The notes below the pieces were generated by a model. The model had not been told where the DNA came from. It did no database searches and saw only the letters and a list, made by a program, of their open reading frames with translations. A stretch of DNA of 64,000 nucleotides. Source: Flavobacterium micromati. Its GTDB lineage: Bacteria; Bacteroidota; Bacteroidia; Flavobacteriales; Flavobacteriaceae. The stretch covers positions 302,904-366,903 of the forward strand of contig NZ_FQWF01000002.1 in assembly GCF_900129585.1 (NCBI RefSeq), written 5' to 3'. The position numbers were made by a program, and so were the translations under genes. Position 1 is the stretch's first letter. Each line of letters starts with the position of its first letter. Positions 53,444 through 62,525 of the stretch are shown one piece after another.

Positions 53444-55426
53444 ATGACTTTTCAAGACCAAATAAAGCAAGGAATTCCATCAGTATTACCTCAACCAAAA
53501 CTTTACGAAAAGGAGATCAACCACGCGCCAAAGCGAAAAGATATTCTTTCGATAGAAGAAAAAAAATTAGCATTACGCAATGCTTTGCGGTATTTTGAGC
53601 CACAGCATCACGAAGAGCTGATAAAGGAATTTGCATCGGAATTAGAAAAATATGGTCGGATTTACATGTATCGTTTTCGTCCAGATTACGATATTTACGC
53701 AAGACCTATCAATGAATATCCTGGAAAATCAGACCAGGCAAAAGCAATCATGTTAATGATTCAAAATAATTTAGATCATGCCGTAGCACAACATCCACAT
53801 GAATTAATAACTTATGGTGGTAATGGAGCTGTGTTTCAAAACTGGGCACAATACCTTTTGACGATGCAGTATTTATCTGAAATGACCGATGAGCAAACAT
53901 TAACGATGTATTCTGGACATCCTATGGGATTGTTTCCTTCCCACAAAGAAGCGCCTCGCGTAGTGGTAACAAACGGAATGGTGATTCCTAATTATTCGAA
54001 ACCCGATGACTGGGAACGAATGAATGCTTTAGGAGTTTCTCAATACGGACAGATGACCGCAGGAAGTTATATGTATATTGGTCCTCAAGGAATTGTACAC
54101 GGAACAACAATAACGGTTTTGAACGCATTCCGTAAAATAAAAAGAAGTCCAAAAGGAGGTTTATTTGTAACCTCCGGCTTAGGAGGCATGAGTGGTGCAC
54201 AACCAAAAGCGGGAAATATTGCAGGTTGCATAACTGTATGTGCCGAAGTAAATCGCAAAATTACGCATATTCGTCACAGTCAAGGATGGGTTGACGAAGT
54301 GATAGAAGACCTTAATGAATTGGTTTCGAGAGTAAATTTGGCGAAAGCCAATGAAGAAATCATATCCATAGCATATTTAGGAAATATAGTGGATGTATGG
54401 GAAAAATTTGATCAAGAAAACGTCCATGTAGATTTAGGATCAGACCAAACTTCACTCCATAATCCTTGGGCAGGGGGTTATTATCCAATTGGTTTTACCT
54501 TTGAACAATCGAATGATTTAATGGCTAATAATCCAACAAAATTTAAAGAAGAAGTTCAAAAAACATTGCGATTTCATGCCGATGCAATAAACAAACATAC
54601 AGAAAAAGGAACCTATTTTTTTGATTATGGAAATGCTTTCTTGCTCGAAGCCTCAAGAGCTGGTGCCAAAATAATGGATGAAAATAATATCGATTTTAAA
54701 TACAATAGTTATGTGCAGGATATTATGGGACCTATGTGTTTTGATTATGGTTTTGGTCCATTTCGATGGGTTTGTGCTTCAGGGAAACTAGAGGATTTAG
54801 TAAAAACGGATTTAATTGCGTGCCAAGTCCTACAAGAATTAGTTAAAACAGCTCCCGAAGAAATTCAGCAACAAATGCAGGATAATATTCAGTGGATAAA
54901 AGGTGCGCAAGAAAATAAATTGGTTGTAGGTTCGCAAGCTCGAATTCTTTACGCCGATGCAGAAGGTAGAGCAAAAATTGCAGAAGCGTTTAATCAGGCG
55001 ATTGCCATTGGCGAAATTGGAATTATAATTTTAGGGAGAGATCATCATGATGTTTCTGGAACTGATTCGCCCTATCGAGAAACTTCAAATATTTATGATG
55101 GCTCAAAATTTACAGCTGACATGGCAATTCAAAACGTGATTGGAGATAGCTTTAGAGGTGCGACTTGGGTTTCTATTCATAACGGCGGAGGCGTTGGTTG
55201 GGGCGAGGTAATTAATGGTGGATTTGGTATGGTTCTTGATGGATCTCAAGAGGCTTCAAAACGACTAAAATCAATGCTTTTCTGGGATGTCAACAATGGA
55301 ATTTCAAGAAGAAGTTGGGCACGAAATGACGGAGCAATTTTTGCGATAAAAAGAGCTATGGAGACGCAACCTTTATTAAAAGCTACACTCCCTAATGTAG
55401 TTGCTGAAGCTCTTTTTAATTTTTAA
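53444..55426 (+). CDS. hutU: urocanate hydratase
   Basis: 660 residues, the long form. It hydrates urocanate to imidazolone propionate in histidine breakdown, using NAD+ as cofactor. YTSGLGGMSGAQPKAG-like sequence is seen as TSGLGGMSGAQPKAGN near residue 240; LGSDQTSLHNPWAGGYYPIG near 335, DIMGPMCFDYGFGPFRWVCA near 425 and ILGRDHHDVSGTDSPYRET near 530 are conserved. No hutH, hutI or hutG is adjacent, so the pathway genes must lie elsewhere. Confidence 0.96.
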   Translation: MTFQDQIKQGIPSVLPQPKLYEKEINHAPKRKDILSIEEKKLALRNALRYFEPQHHEELIKEFASELEKYGRIYMYRFRPDYDIYARPINEYPGKSDQAKAIMLMIQNNLDHAVAQHPHELITYGGNGAVFQNWAQYLLTMQYLSEMTDEQTLTMYSGHPMGLFPSHKEAPRVVVTNGMVIPNYSKPDDWERMNALGVSQYGQMTAGSYMYIGPQGIVHGTTITVLNAFRKIKRSPKGGLFVTSGLGGMSGAQPKAGNIAGCITVCAEVNRKITHIRHSQGWVDEVIEDLNELVSRVNLAKANEEIISIAYLGNIVDVWEKFDQENVHVDLGSDQTSLHNPWAGGYYPIGFTFEQSNDLMANNPTKFKEEVQKTLRFHADAINKHTEKGTYFFDYGNAFLLEASRAGAKIMDENNIDFKYNSYVQDIMGPMCFDYGFGPFRWVCASGKLEDLVKTDLIACQVLQELVKTAPEEIQQQMQDNIQWIKGAQENKLVVGSQARILYADAEGRAKIAEAFNQAIAIGEIGIIILGRDHHDVSGTDSPYRETSNIYDGSKFTADMAIQNVIGDSFRGATWVSIHNGGGVGWGEVINGGFGMVLDGSQEASKRLKSMLFWDVNNGISRRSWARNDGAIFAIKRAMETQPLLKATLPNVVAEALFNF

Positions 55427-55468
55427 CAAACAAATTTTGTAAACATAAATATATCTAATATACCCACT

Positions 55469-56002
55469 ATGAAAACAATTAAATTACTCCCCGTATTTTT
55501 TCTTTTAGTATTTGCCTCCTGTAGCTCTGTTAGAGTATATTCTGATTTTGACAATAAAGTTGATTTTAAACAATATGGCACCTATGCTTTTTATAAAAAC
55601 GGAATTGACAAAGCAGAAATTTCCCAATTAGATAAAAAGCGAATATTAAATGCCATTGATCGGGAGCTTTCTGCGAAGGGTATGGCAAAAAGCGACAATC
55701 CAGATTTATTAGTCAATATTTTTACTAAAGAAAGAGAGAAAATTGATGTGAACCAATTTAATATGGGTTGGGGTTACGGTTGGGGTATGGGATGGAATCC
55801 TTTTATGTGGGGCGGTCAAAATATGGCCACATCTTCAACTGAAGGAACATTATTCATCGATTTAATAGATGCGAAAAAGAAAGAATTGATTTGGCAAGGT
55901 GAAGGAATAGGTTACCTTAATCAAAATCGCACGGAGAAAGAAAAAAGAATTAACGAGTTTGTGGGTAAAATATTAGAACAATTTCCGCCTAAAGCAAAAT
56001 AG
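55469..56002 (+). CDS. DUF4136 lipoprotein
   Basis: 177 residues. LLPVFFLLVFASCSSVRVYS is a lipoprotein signal with lipobox. The DUF4136 pattern follows: VDFKQYGTYAFYK, LDKKRILNAIDRELSAKGMA, NPDLLVNIFTKEREKID, and later EGTLFIDLIDAKKKELIWQG. A Gly/Trp/Met-rich central stretch (GWGYGWGMGWNPFMWGG) is usual in the family. Outer-membrane lipoprotein of unknown role. A terminator follows 23 bp after the stop. Confidence 0.9.
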   Translation: MKTIKLLPVFFLLVFASCSSVRVYSDFDNKVDFKQYGTYAFYKNGIDKAEISQLDKKRILNAIDRELSAKGMAKSDNPDLLVNIFTKEREKIDVNQFNMGWGYGWGMGWNPFMWGGQNMATSSTEGTLFIDLIDAKKKELIWQGEGIGYLNQNRTEKEKRINEFVGKILEQFPPKAK

Positions 56003-56024
56003 TTTAACTCTTAGTTAAAACAAG

Positions 56025-56052
56025 AAAGCCTACCTTTGCGTAGGCTTTTTTT
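56025..56052 (+). terminator. intrinsic terminator after the DUF4136 gene
   Basis: AAAGCCTAC-CTTTGC-GTAGGCTTTTTTT is a strong hairpin with a T run, 23 bp after the stop and only 11 bp before the next ATG. Confidence 0.8.
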
Positions 56053-56062
56053 ATACTTACTT

Positions 56063-56464
56063 ATGGCACCACTAAACGACATTTTGACAATAGAAGATAT
56101 TAAATTATTAGTTAACACTTTTTATTCTAAAGTTCAAAAAGACAACTTCATTGGACCAATTTTTAATGAAAAAATAGGCGATCGCTGGCCAGAACATTTA
56201 GAAAAAATGTATGGCTTTTGGGAAACTATTTTACTCGAAGTGCATTCGTATTCAGGAAGCCCGTTTCCGCCTCACAAACAATTACCTGTGTCCAAAGAAC
56301 ATTTTGATCGCTGGATGGAAATTTTTATACAAACAACAGATAGTTTATTCACAGGATCTTTAGCTGATGAAGCCAAGCTTCGTGCTAAAAACATGGCTGA
56401 AATGTTTAATTATAAAATTGATTACTTCCGCAACGCCGAAAAGAATCAAACGAACCATTCATAA
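56063..56464 (+). CDS. group III truncated haemoglobin
   Basis: 133 residues from MAPLNDILTIEDIKLLVNTF. The 2-over-2 globin pattern includes FYSKVQKDNFIGPIFNE, WPEHLEKMYGFWETILL, PFPPHKQLPVSKEHFDRWME (proximal-histidine region) and KLRAKNMAEMFNYKI. Group III members bind haem and oxygen; their physiological role is not settled. The frame extends upstream to a TTG inside the terminator, so the ATG at 56063 was chosen. The next gene's start lies 34 bp after the stop. Confidence 0.9.
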   Translation: MAPLNDILTIEDIKLLVNTFYSKVQKDNFIGPIFNEKIGDRWPEHLEKMYGFWETILLEVHSYSGSPFPPHKQLPVSKEHFDRWMEIFIQTTDSLFTGSLADEAKLRAKNMAEMFNYKIDYFRNAEKNQTNHS

Positions 56465-56498
56465 AAATTTGGCTTATTCAATTGCAACAACTCGTTTT

Positions 56499-57694
56499 AT
56501 GCGCAAATTAGTTTTCCCTTTTGTTTTTCCAGTTTTTCTTTTCTCGTGTTCCAATTTAAAACAAAGCATTGAAAACAAGTCGATTTCTAGTTTAAAACTA
56601 CTTAGTTCTATTGAAATTCCTTTTGAAACACAATTTCAAAATACGAAAGTTGGCGGTTTATCTGGAATTGATTATGATTCAAAAAACGATCTATATTATT
56701 TAATTTGCGATGACCGCTCGGTGTTTAACGATTCGAGATTTTATACCGCTAAAATTCCACTCATTGAGAACAAAATACAGAGCATCGATTTCCAAAGTGT
56801 AATCACCTTAAAAAATGAAAGTGCAACTGCTTTTGGTAATTGGAACACAACTCCCAATACCTCAGCAGATCCCGAAGATATGCGCTACAACCCAAAAATA
56901 AATACGTTGCTTTGGAGCAGCGAAGGCGCTCGAGCTGTTACTGGCGACAAACAAGTCTTGCAAAATCCTTCATTAAATTTCACTGATTTAAATGGTAATT
57001 TTTAAGCACGATTGCCCTACCAGATAATTTAAAAATGCAACAAACTGAAAAAGGCCCCCGAAACAATGGAACTCTAGAAGGAATTACATTTGATTGGAAA
57101 TTTAAAACGATATATACACATACCGAAGAACCGCTTTTTGAAGATGGCTCACAATCGAGTACCAGTTATGGCGGCTTGATTAGATTTTACCAATTTGATA
57201 CTAAAACAAAAAAGAACACCGCTCAATTTGGCTATAAATTAGAACCAATTGCTCTTGAACCCAATCCAAAAGGGAGCTTTGCAGTCAATGGCGTTTCGGC
57301 AATTCAGTATTTTAGCAAAGATCAATTAATAGTAGTAGAGCGCTCTTACTCTACTGGAACGCAAGCCTGCACGATAAAACTATTTTTATGCGATTCAAAA
57401 AAGGCAACTAATGTCAAAAATTATCCTTCCTTACAAAACCAAAATCTTGAATTAGCTTCTAAAAAACTGATCCTAAACATTCATGACTTAGTTATTTTTA
57501 TTGATAATGTGGAGGGAATTACTTTTGGCCCAAAACTGCCTATTGGCAATCAATCTTTAGTTTTGGTCTCTGATAATAATTTTTCAGAGAAGCAAAAAAC
57601 GCAGGTTTTTTTGTTTGGTGTTGGAGTAGTTGTGAAACCTTTCAATTATTTTTTTTATTTTACACCAAAAATGGCCTTTAATTATCATTCATAA
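56499..57694 (+). pseudogene. esterase-like activity of phytase family protein, frameshifted
   Basis: The first frame starts at 56499 with a lipoprotein signal (FPFVFPVFLFSCSN) and reads VGGLSGIDYDSKNDLYYLIC, DPEDMRYNPKINTLLWSSEG and FTDLNGNF before a TAA at 57003-57005. A +1 shift restores the family sequence: STIALPDNLKMQQTEKGPRN, then NGTLEGITFDWKFKTIYTHT, EGITFGPKLPIGNQSLVLVS. The break is at a run of five T; one more T would give a single open frame. It could be a sequencing error, a real mutation or phase variation. The C-terminal tail after TQVFLF does not match the family ending and may be read-through. Confidence 0.82.
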
Positions 57695-57837
57695 GAAAAA
57701 TAAATCTTACAATACAAAGAAATTATTCTGGAAAGATAACTTCTCTACTAAACCTCGATTTCTTCGGTCCCCGCAATGACACATTAAAGCAGAAAAAAGT
57801 CTATCACATCACGATTTAGCTTATTGTACTATTCCCC

Positions 57838-57983
57838 TAGCCCAGATTGCAATGGAAAGCTTTTTGTAAAAGCTGTTTTAGTTTTTCTAGTTGCCGCAGA
57901 GCGACCGGAGGAAGCTCCTGCGGGAACTTTAAAAAAACAAACGGGTTTACAAAAACTTGCAATGAAAAGCGGGAAATAGCTCC
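57838..57983 (+). ncRNA. structured dispersed element upstream of the aromatic hydroxylase gene (possible RNA)
   Basis: It begins TAGCCCAGATTG and ends GGGAAATAGCTCC, with TGGAAAG and CTTGCAATGAAAAGCG inside, as in the element at 41268-41345, but its centre is longer: CCGCAG...CTGCGG with an inner AGC/GCT pair. The 330-bp gap 57695-58024 has no gene. It ends 10 bp before the -7 element of the hydroxylase. Confidence 0.4.
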
Positions 57984-57992
57984 TGAAATTCG

Positions 57993-58000
57993 TACTTTTG
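57993..58000 (+). promoter_or_regulatory. -7 element of the aromatic hydroxylase gene
   Basis: TACTTTTG matches TAnnTTTG, 24 bp before the ATG at 58025. No clear -33. Confidence 0.4.
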
Positions 58001-58024
58001 CAACTGAACTACAACGTTTTCGAT

Positions 58025-59785
58025 ATGAACTCAACTATAGAAAGTAATCCGTTATTAGACCGATTGCCACAGCATTTACGACAATTTATTAAGCCTCAAG
58101 ATTATAGCGATTACACGCCTATAAACCAAGCGGTTTGGCGATATGTGATGCGTAAAAACGTGGCGTATTTATCAAAAGTAGCGCATAGTTCATACTTAGA
58201 AGGTTTGAAAAAGACTGGAATTGAAGTTGACAACATCCCGAGTATGTACGGAATGAATCGTATTTTGACCGAAATAGGTTGGGCCGCGGTTGCGGTGGAC
58301 GGATTTATTCCGCCTAATGCTTTTATGGAATTTCAAGCGTATAATGTGCTTGTAATTGCCTCTGACATTCGCCAGCTCGAACATATAGAATACACTCCTG
58401 CACCAGATATTATTCATGAAGGTGCGGGTCACGCGCCCATCATTGCAAATCCTGAATATGCGGAATACCTGCGCCGTTTTGGAGAAATAGGCTGCAAGGC
58501 GCTTTCGTCACACAAGGACTACGAAATGTATGAAGCGATTCGATTGCTGTCAATTGTGAAAGAAGCTGAAGATACGCCGCAAGCTACAATTGATGCTGCT
58601 GAAAAAGCCGTGGAAAATTTACAAAATAACATGGGCGAATTATCTGAAATGGCCCAAATACGAAACCTACACTGGTGGACAGTAGAATACGGACTTATAG
58701 GAACGGTGGAAGATCCTAAGATTTACGGCGCTGGTTTGCTATCATCAATAGGTGAAAGTGCGCATTGCATGACTCCTGACGTCTCTAAAATTCGGTATGA
58801 TATTTCGGCTGCGACTCAAAATTTTGATATTACTAAATTGCAACCGCAGTTGTATGTTACACCAACATTTGCGTATTTGAATTTGGTTTTAGAGGAATTT
58901 GCTAATAAAATGGCGTTGCGCACCGGAGGTTTGTCAGGTACCAAAAAACTGATTGATTCTAATGCTTTAGGAACGATTGAACTAAGTACTGGTTTACAAA
59001 TTTCGGGCGTTTTCAGCTCGGTAATTGAGTTTGAAGGTAAACCTATTTACATTCAAACGACGGGAAAAACGGCTTTGGCTTACAGAGAAAAAGAACTGGT
59101 AGGTCATGGTATTTTGACACATCCAGAGGGTTTTGGTAGCCCGATAGGAAAACTACAAGGCATCAACCTTGCCATTGAAGACATGAGTCCAAAAGATTTA
59201 AATGCCTACAATATTCTGGAGTCTAAAACGGTGAAGCTGGAGTTTGAAGGTGGTATTACTGTTGAAGGTGAAATCATAACGGGTTCCAGAAACTTACAAG
59301 GTGAAATCATTATTATTCGATTTAAGAATTGCACAGTAACGCATGGCGAAACAATCTTGTTTCAACCAGAATGGGGCATTTATGACATGGCCGTGGGTAA
59401 GAAAGTGATTTCTGTTTTTTCAGGTGCTGCAGATGTGAATAGTTTTGACCTAAGATCACACCTTCCATCTAGCAAAACTATTAAAGCTAAACATTCAGCT
59501 GAGCGCGATAATTTAGAGATTTTGTACCAAACGGTTCGAAATAGTAGAGAAACCAATGACACGGGAACTCCATTAGCTCCAATTTTTGAGAATCTAAAAT
59601 CAAATCACCCAAATGATTGGTTATTAGCTGTTGAAATAATCGAGCTTTTAAACGACAGAAATGAAACGCAATTGTTGCAAGAAATAATGGCTTATCTAGA
59701 AAAATTAAAAGAAAGTCGCCCAGAAATTTCAAAACTAATTACTAATGGCTTGGAATTAATTTTTGAAAAAGAGAGCGTTAGTTAA
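58025..59785 (+). CDS. aromatic amino acid hydroxylase (phenylalanine 4-monooxygenase-like)
   Basis: 586 residues from MNSTIESNPLLDRLPQHLRQ. The biopterin-dependent catalytic domain has IPPNAFMEFQA, then IIHEGAGHAPI with the two iron-binding histidines at residues 131 and 136, WWTVEYGLIG and GLLSSIGESAH for the rest of the site. Bacterial phenylalanine hydroxylases are usually 260-300 residues; here ~280 C-terminal residues follow that I do not recognise (LEFEGGITVEGEIITGSRNL). The frame can start 27 bp earlier at a TTG, but a promoter lies between. Function probably phenylalanine to tyrosine. Confidence 0.88.
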   Translation: MNSTIESNPLLDRLPQHLRQFIKPQDYSDYTPINQAVWRYVMRKNVAYLSKVAHSSYLEGLKKTGIEVDNIPSMYGMNRILTEIGWAAVAVDGFIPPNAFMEFQAYNVLVIASDIRQLEHIEYTPAPDIIHEGAGHAPIIANPEYAEYLRRFGEIGCKALSSHKDYEMYEAIRLLSIVKEAEDTPQATIDAAEKAVENLQNNMGELSEMAQIRNLHWWTVEYGLIGTVEDPKIYGAGLLSSIGESAHCMTPDVSKIRYDISAATQNFDITKLQPQLYVTPTFAYLNLVLEEFANKMALRTGGLSGTKKLIDSNALGTIELSTGLQISGVFSSVIEFEGKPIYIQTTGKTALAYREKELVGHGILTHPEGFGSPIGKLQGINLAIEDMSPKDLNAYNILESKTVKLEFEGGITVEGEIITGSRNLQGEIIIIRFKNCTVTHGETILFQPEWGIYDMAVGKKVISVFSGAADVNSFDLRSHLPSSKTIKAKHSAERDNLEILYQTVRNSRETNDTGTPLAPIFENLKSNHPNDWLLAVEIIELLNDRNETQLLQEIMAYLEKLKESRPEISKLITNGLELIFEKESVS

Positions 59786-59809
59786 GAACGTTCTTTTTAA
59801 TAAAAAATA

Positions 59810-59842
59810 ATCCCTAGACCTTTATTTTAAGGCCTAGGAATT
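59810..59842 (+). terminator. terminator-like hairpin after the hydroxylase gene
   Basis: CCTAGACCTT-TATTTT-AAGGCCTAGG folds as a ten-base stem with one mismatch, followed by ATTTTC. Confidence 0.6.
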
Positions 59843-59867
59843 TTCTTGATTCTTTCAAAATAGTGCA

Positions 59868-59912
59868 AAAAAAAAGAACAGGAATAGTAGTACCTGTTCT
59901 TTATTTTTATAA
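59868..59912. terminator. bidirectional terminator between the hydroxylase and ice-binding genes
   Basis: AAAGAACAGG-AATAGTAGTA-CCTGTTCTTT has A runs to its left and T runs to its right and lies between convergent genes. Confidence 0.8.
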
Positions 59913-59948
59913 AAATTTGATTTAAAATTTTTAAAGTTTGCTATATTA

Positions 59949-61025
59949 TTATGGTTTTGTTACAATATTTTTATCAAGAATAACAGCAGTTTGTGCTAAG
60001 GCACGACCAGTTAATGTTGCGCCGGTAGCAAACGTGATACCTGTCTTAGATAATATTACACCATTAAATTGTGCTGTGGTACCAATACTCGCGGTGCCAG
60101 CAACCTGCCAGAAAATATTTTTAGCTTGGGCTCCGCCACTAAGCGTAATTTTTACTCCTGAACTTACGGTAAGGTCTCCCGCTATCTGGAATATCCAAAC
60201 ATCTGTGGCGCTTCCTGAAATTATTAAGTTTGTAGGCACAGTAACTGTGTTTGTCCATTTATAAAGTCCCTCAGTAAGTGTTTTTCCGCCTATATTACCA
60301 GTGCCAAGTTCAGAGAAATTAGGGGTAGGGCGTCCTGCTGCATCATTATAGGCAGTTGTCATATCATTTACTGCCGTTGTAAGATTAATTGATGTTGGGC
60401 TTACCATATCTGCGGCGTATATTTTTCCAGTTATTTGTGCCGAAGTTGCATATCCTGTGGCATTTGTTAAAGAAAGCCCAGTAATATATGATGTAGCTGC
60501 AGGACTCAATCCTAAATCACCTGTAATAATAGAGGTAGGACTATTGTTGATGGCTGTTTTTGCAAGGATAACATAATTACCCGCAGTTCCTAATCCAACA
60601 GCTGAAAGACCTTGTGCATTAATTCCAGTTGTAAAGTTCCAACTAGTATTAGCGCCAAGTGAAATACCTGTAGCGCTTTTTGCAGTAGCAGATATAGTCG
60701 CCGAATAAACAGTACCTGCAGTTAAAGGTTTTGAGGGTGTAAAGGTAGCTGTCGTTCCTGAATAACCAACAGTACCAAGAACTGGTGTCGTCCCTTGCTT
60801 TAAGGAAAAAGTAGTAGCATTAATTGTTTCTGGATCCATTGCCTCACTAAAAGAAAAAGATATTGTTTTGTTGAGTGCTACATTAGTTGCGTCGTTGATT
60901 GGACTTTTTGCAGTGATTGCAGGATTAGTAGGTGTCGATGTAGAAGTGTCATTATTATCACATCCTACTGTCAACATAACAGCTGACAAAATGATTGTTG
61001 AAAACACTTTTTTTAATTTATTCAT
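59949..61025 (-). CDS. DUF3494 ice-binding lipoprotein with Ig-like domain
   Basis: 358 residues from MNKLKKVF. A lipoprotein signal ends ILSAVMLTVGC. Residues ~35-135 are a bacterial Ig-like domain (SPINDATNVALNKTISFSFS, AGTVYSATISATAKSATG). The rest is the DUF3494 beta-solenoid: GTAGNYVILAKTAINNSPTS, ITGDLGLSPA, GKTLTEGLYKWTN, DVWIFQIAGDLTVSSGVKIT and NGVILSKTGITFATGATLTG. Such proteins bind ice outside the cell and mark cold-living microbes. The earlier start 51 bp upstream lacks support. Preceded by a -7 element and a leader with competing hairpins. Confidence 0.92.
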   Translation of the reverse strand: MNKLKKVFSTIILSAVMLTVGCDNNDTSTSTPTNPAITAKSPINDATNVALNKTISFSFSEAMDPETINATTFSLKQGTTPVLGTVGYSGTTATFTPSKPLTAGTVYSATISATAKSATGISLGANTSWNFTTGINAQGLSAVGLGTAGNYVILAKTAINNSPTSIITGDLGLSPAATSYITGLSLTNATGYATSAQITGKIYAADMVSPTSINLTTAVNDMTTAYNDAAGRPTPNFSELGTGNIGGKTLTEGLYKWTNTVTVPTNLIISGSATDVWIFQIAGDLTVSSGVKITLSGGAQAKNIFWQVAGTASIGTTAQFNGVILSKTGITFATGATLTGRALAQTAVILDKNIVTKP

Positions 61026-61027
61026 TT

Positions 61028-61078
61028 GGGTCTTATTAATTTCCACTACTGGTGGACAGTTGCGGATAATTTCCACCC
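61028..61078 (-). promoter_or_regulatory. leader of the ice-binding gene with alternative hairpins
   Basis: On the transcript strand GGGTGGAAATTA, TCCACC and AGTGGAAATTA occur in that order before GACCC and the ATG. TCCAC can pair with the first or the second GTGGA, but not both, giving two exclusive stems; ACCC could also pair with the first GGGT. Such a layout is compatible with a switch or thermosensor but may be accidental. Confidence 0.35.
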
Positions 61079-61080
61079 AG

Positions 61081-61088
61081 CAAAGCTA
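61081..61088 (-). promoter_or_regulatory. -7 element of the ice-binding gene
   Basis: TAGCTTTG on the minus strand, a full match to TAnnTTTG, 56 bp from the ATG. The best -33 TTG is at an unusual 26-bp spacing. Confidence 0.4.
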
Positions 61089-61902
61089 ACAGTGTCTTTT
61101 TGCTACGTGTTACACAACTTTACCAAAATGGTATATAATTCCAATCTTGAGTTAAAATTAATTTTAAAAAATAGAGAATAATTAATATTAACAAAAATAT
61201 TGGTACAGTCTATAAATCCAAATTACCGAGTTGCGGCCTTCATAAAACTTCCCAAAACGACCTTCCCTTTTAATTAAATTTCCCAAGATTTTTCACTTAC
61301 ATTTTTGGCACCCGTATTCCTTTTTTTGTCTAAAATATTAATTTACAGCTAATTATAATTTGAAAAAAGAAAATGTATCAGTAAAGTTAAAACAAAAACT
61401 AACAAAAATTAAGTATCTCTTTTATGCATTCAGGAGTTCCTATAAATAAGTTCAAAGTTTTCTAATTAGCATTTACACAATTTTTTTTTTTTAAAAGAAT
61501 AATTTCTTCCCGCATTGAAGTTCTTAGTACAATTCTGGTTATGTCACTATGTTAGTTTTAGAGTAGTTTTCTACAGAGAGTATCTCTTCAACTATAAATA
61601 GTTTTTATTGCACTATACGGTTTATTATTCGATTTCAGGCAATAAACAGTGTTCAGGAAAAAGTTAGATGAATTATGCAGTGAATTTGGTACTTCAATTC
61701 TGCTTTCCTTTCTAATAATTCATGGCCTTTTTTTAATTTAAAGTCAAGGCGGATTTATTTTCATCCAATGTTTAGGATGAAATTAATTATACCATTTCTA
61801 CTTAAATTTTAGAAATGAACTGCAAGACCAAAAACTTAAAAGATATAATTGCAACAGATTGTTCGTAAGAGATTTCATCAAAGATAATGTCAATAAAAAT
61901 AT
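61089..61902. other. ~810-bp gene-free AT-rich stretch with one inverted repeat
   Basis: No gene, tRNA or known repeat was seen. An inverted repeat TTTCATCC-AATGTTTA-GGATGAAA lies at 61759-61782. Confidence 0.6.
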
Positions 61903-62523
61903 TTATTTTTTAAAATTAGTTTTTAAATCACTTTCTTTTTCAATATCCTTTCCGTTATAAACCAGCTTCCAATTCATTGTTTTGGTTACAATGAGTATTT
62001 TAGAAAGCTCACTAATTAATCTGTTTTGAGCATTAGTTTTTAACCTTGATTTTTCAATTTTTTTAGCCAAATTAGCCTTCACCGATTTATTAATTTTGTT
62101 GTAATCATCGCCCGTAAAAGGATTTAACTGGCTTTGTTCTACATCATAAAACTGAATATCTGGACTAATTTTTATTTCTTCTTTAGGAATGCTTAAAATA
62201 GTAATGATCTTGTTTACCTCATCAATATCGTATTTCATTTTATGCAAATCATAAGAAACTGTGACATCAGCATTAACGATTATCAAAGCTTTTTTCTCAA
62301 AAGAAACCATGTCTAGTAAGTATTTCTGTTGGTTTTTATAAGTGATGACTTCAGAAAAATGCCCTTCGGTCACAATCAGTTTTCCAACATTCAGAATTTG
62401 TTGCTGAATAAGATTTGTATTGTGCGTGATGTCTTGCTCGTCATTTTTCTTAAAATCGCAAAATTTAAACAGTAAAAATATTCCACCAATAATTAATATC
62501 CCGATAAGTATTCTTTTAAGCAT
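61903..62523 (-). CDS. DUF4230 protein
   Basis: 206 residues. An N-terminal membrane anchor (ILIGILIIGGIFLLFKFC) is followed by the DUF4230 pattern: GKLIVTEGHFSEVITYK, KKALIIVNADVTVSYDLHKM, ITILSIPKEEIKISPDIQFY and LNPFTGDDYNKINKSVKANL. Likely an extracytoplasmic protein of unknown role. The GSCFA gene ends 2 bp upstream, so both are probably in one transcript. Confidence 0.88.
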   Translation of the reverse strand: MLKRILIGILIIGGIFLLFKFCDFKKNDEQDITHNTNLIQQQILNVGKLIVTEGHFSEVITYKNQQKYLLDMVSFEKKALIIVNADVTVSYDLHKMKYDIDEVNKIITILSIPKEEIKISPDIQFYDVEQSQLNPFTGDDYNKINKSVKANLAKKIEKSRLKTNAQNRLISELSKILIVTKTMNWKLVYNGKDIEKESDLKTNFKK

Positions 62524-62525
62524 AA

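Noticed and set aside
57998..58024. Earlier start of the aromatic hydroxylase at a TTG
   Set aside because: It overlaps the -7 element and lacks family similarity.
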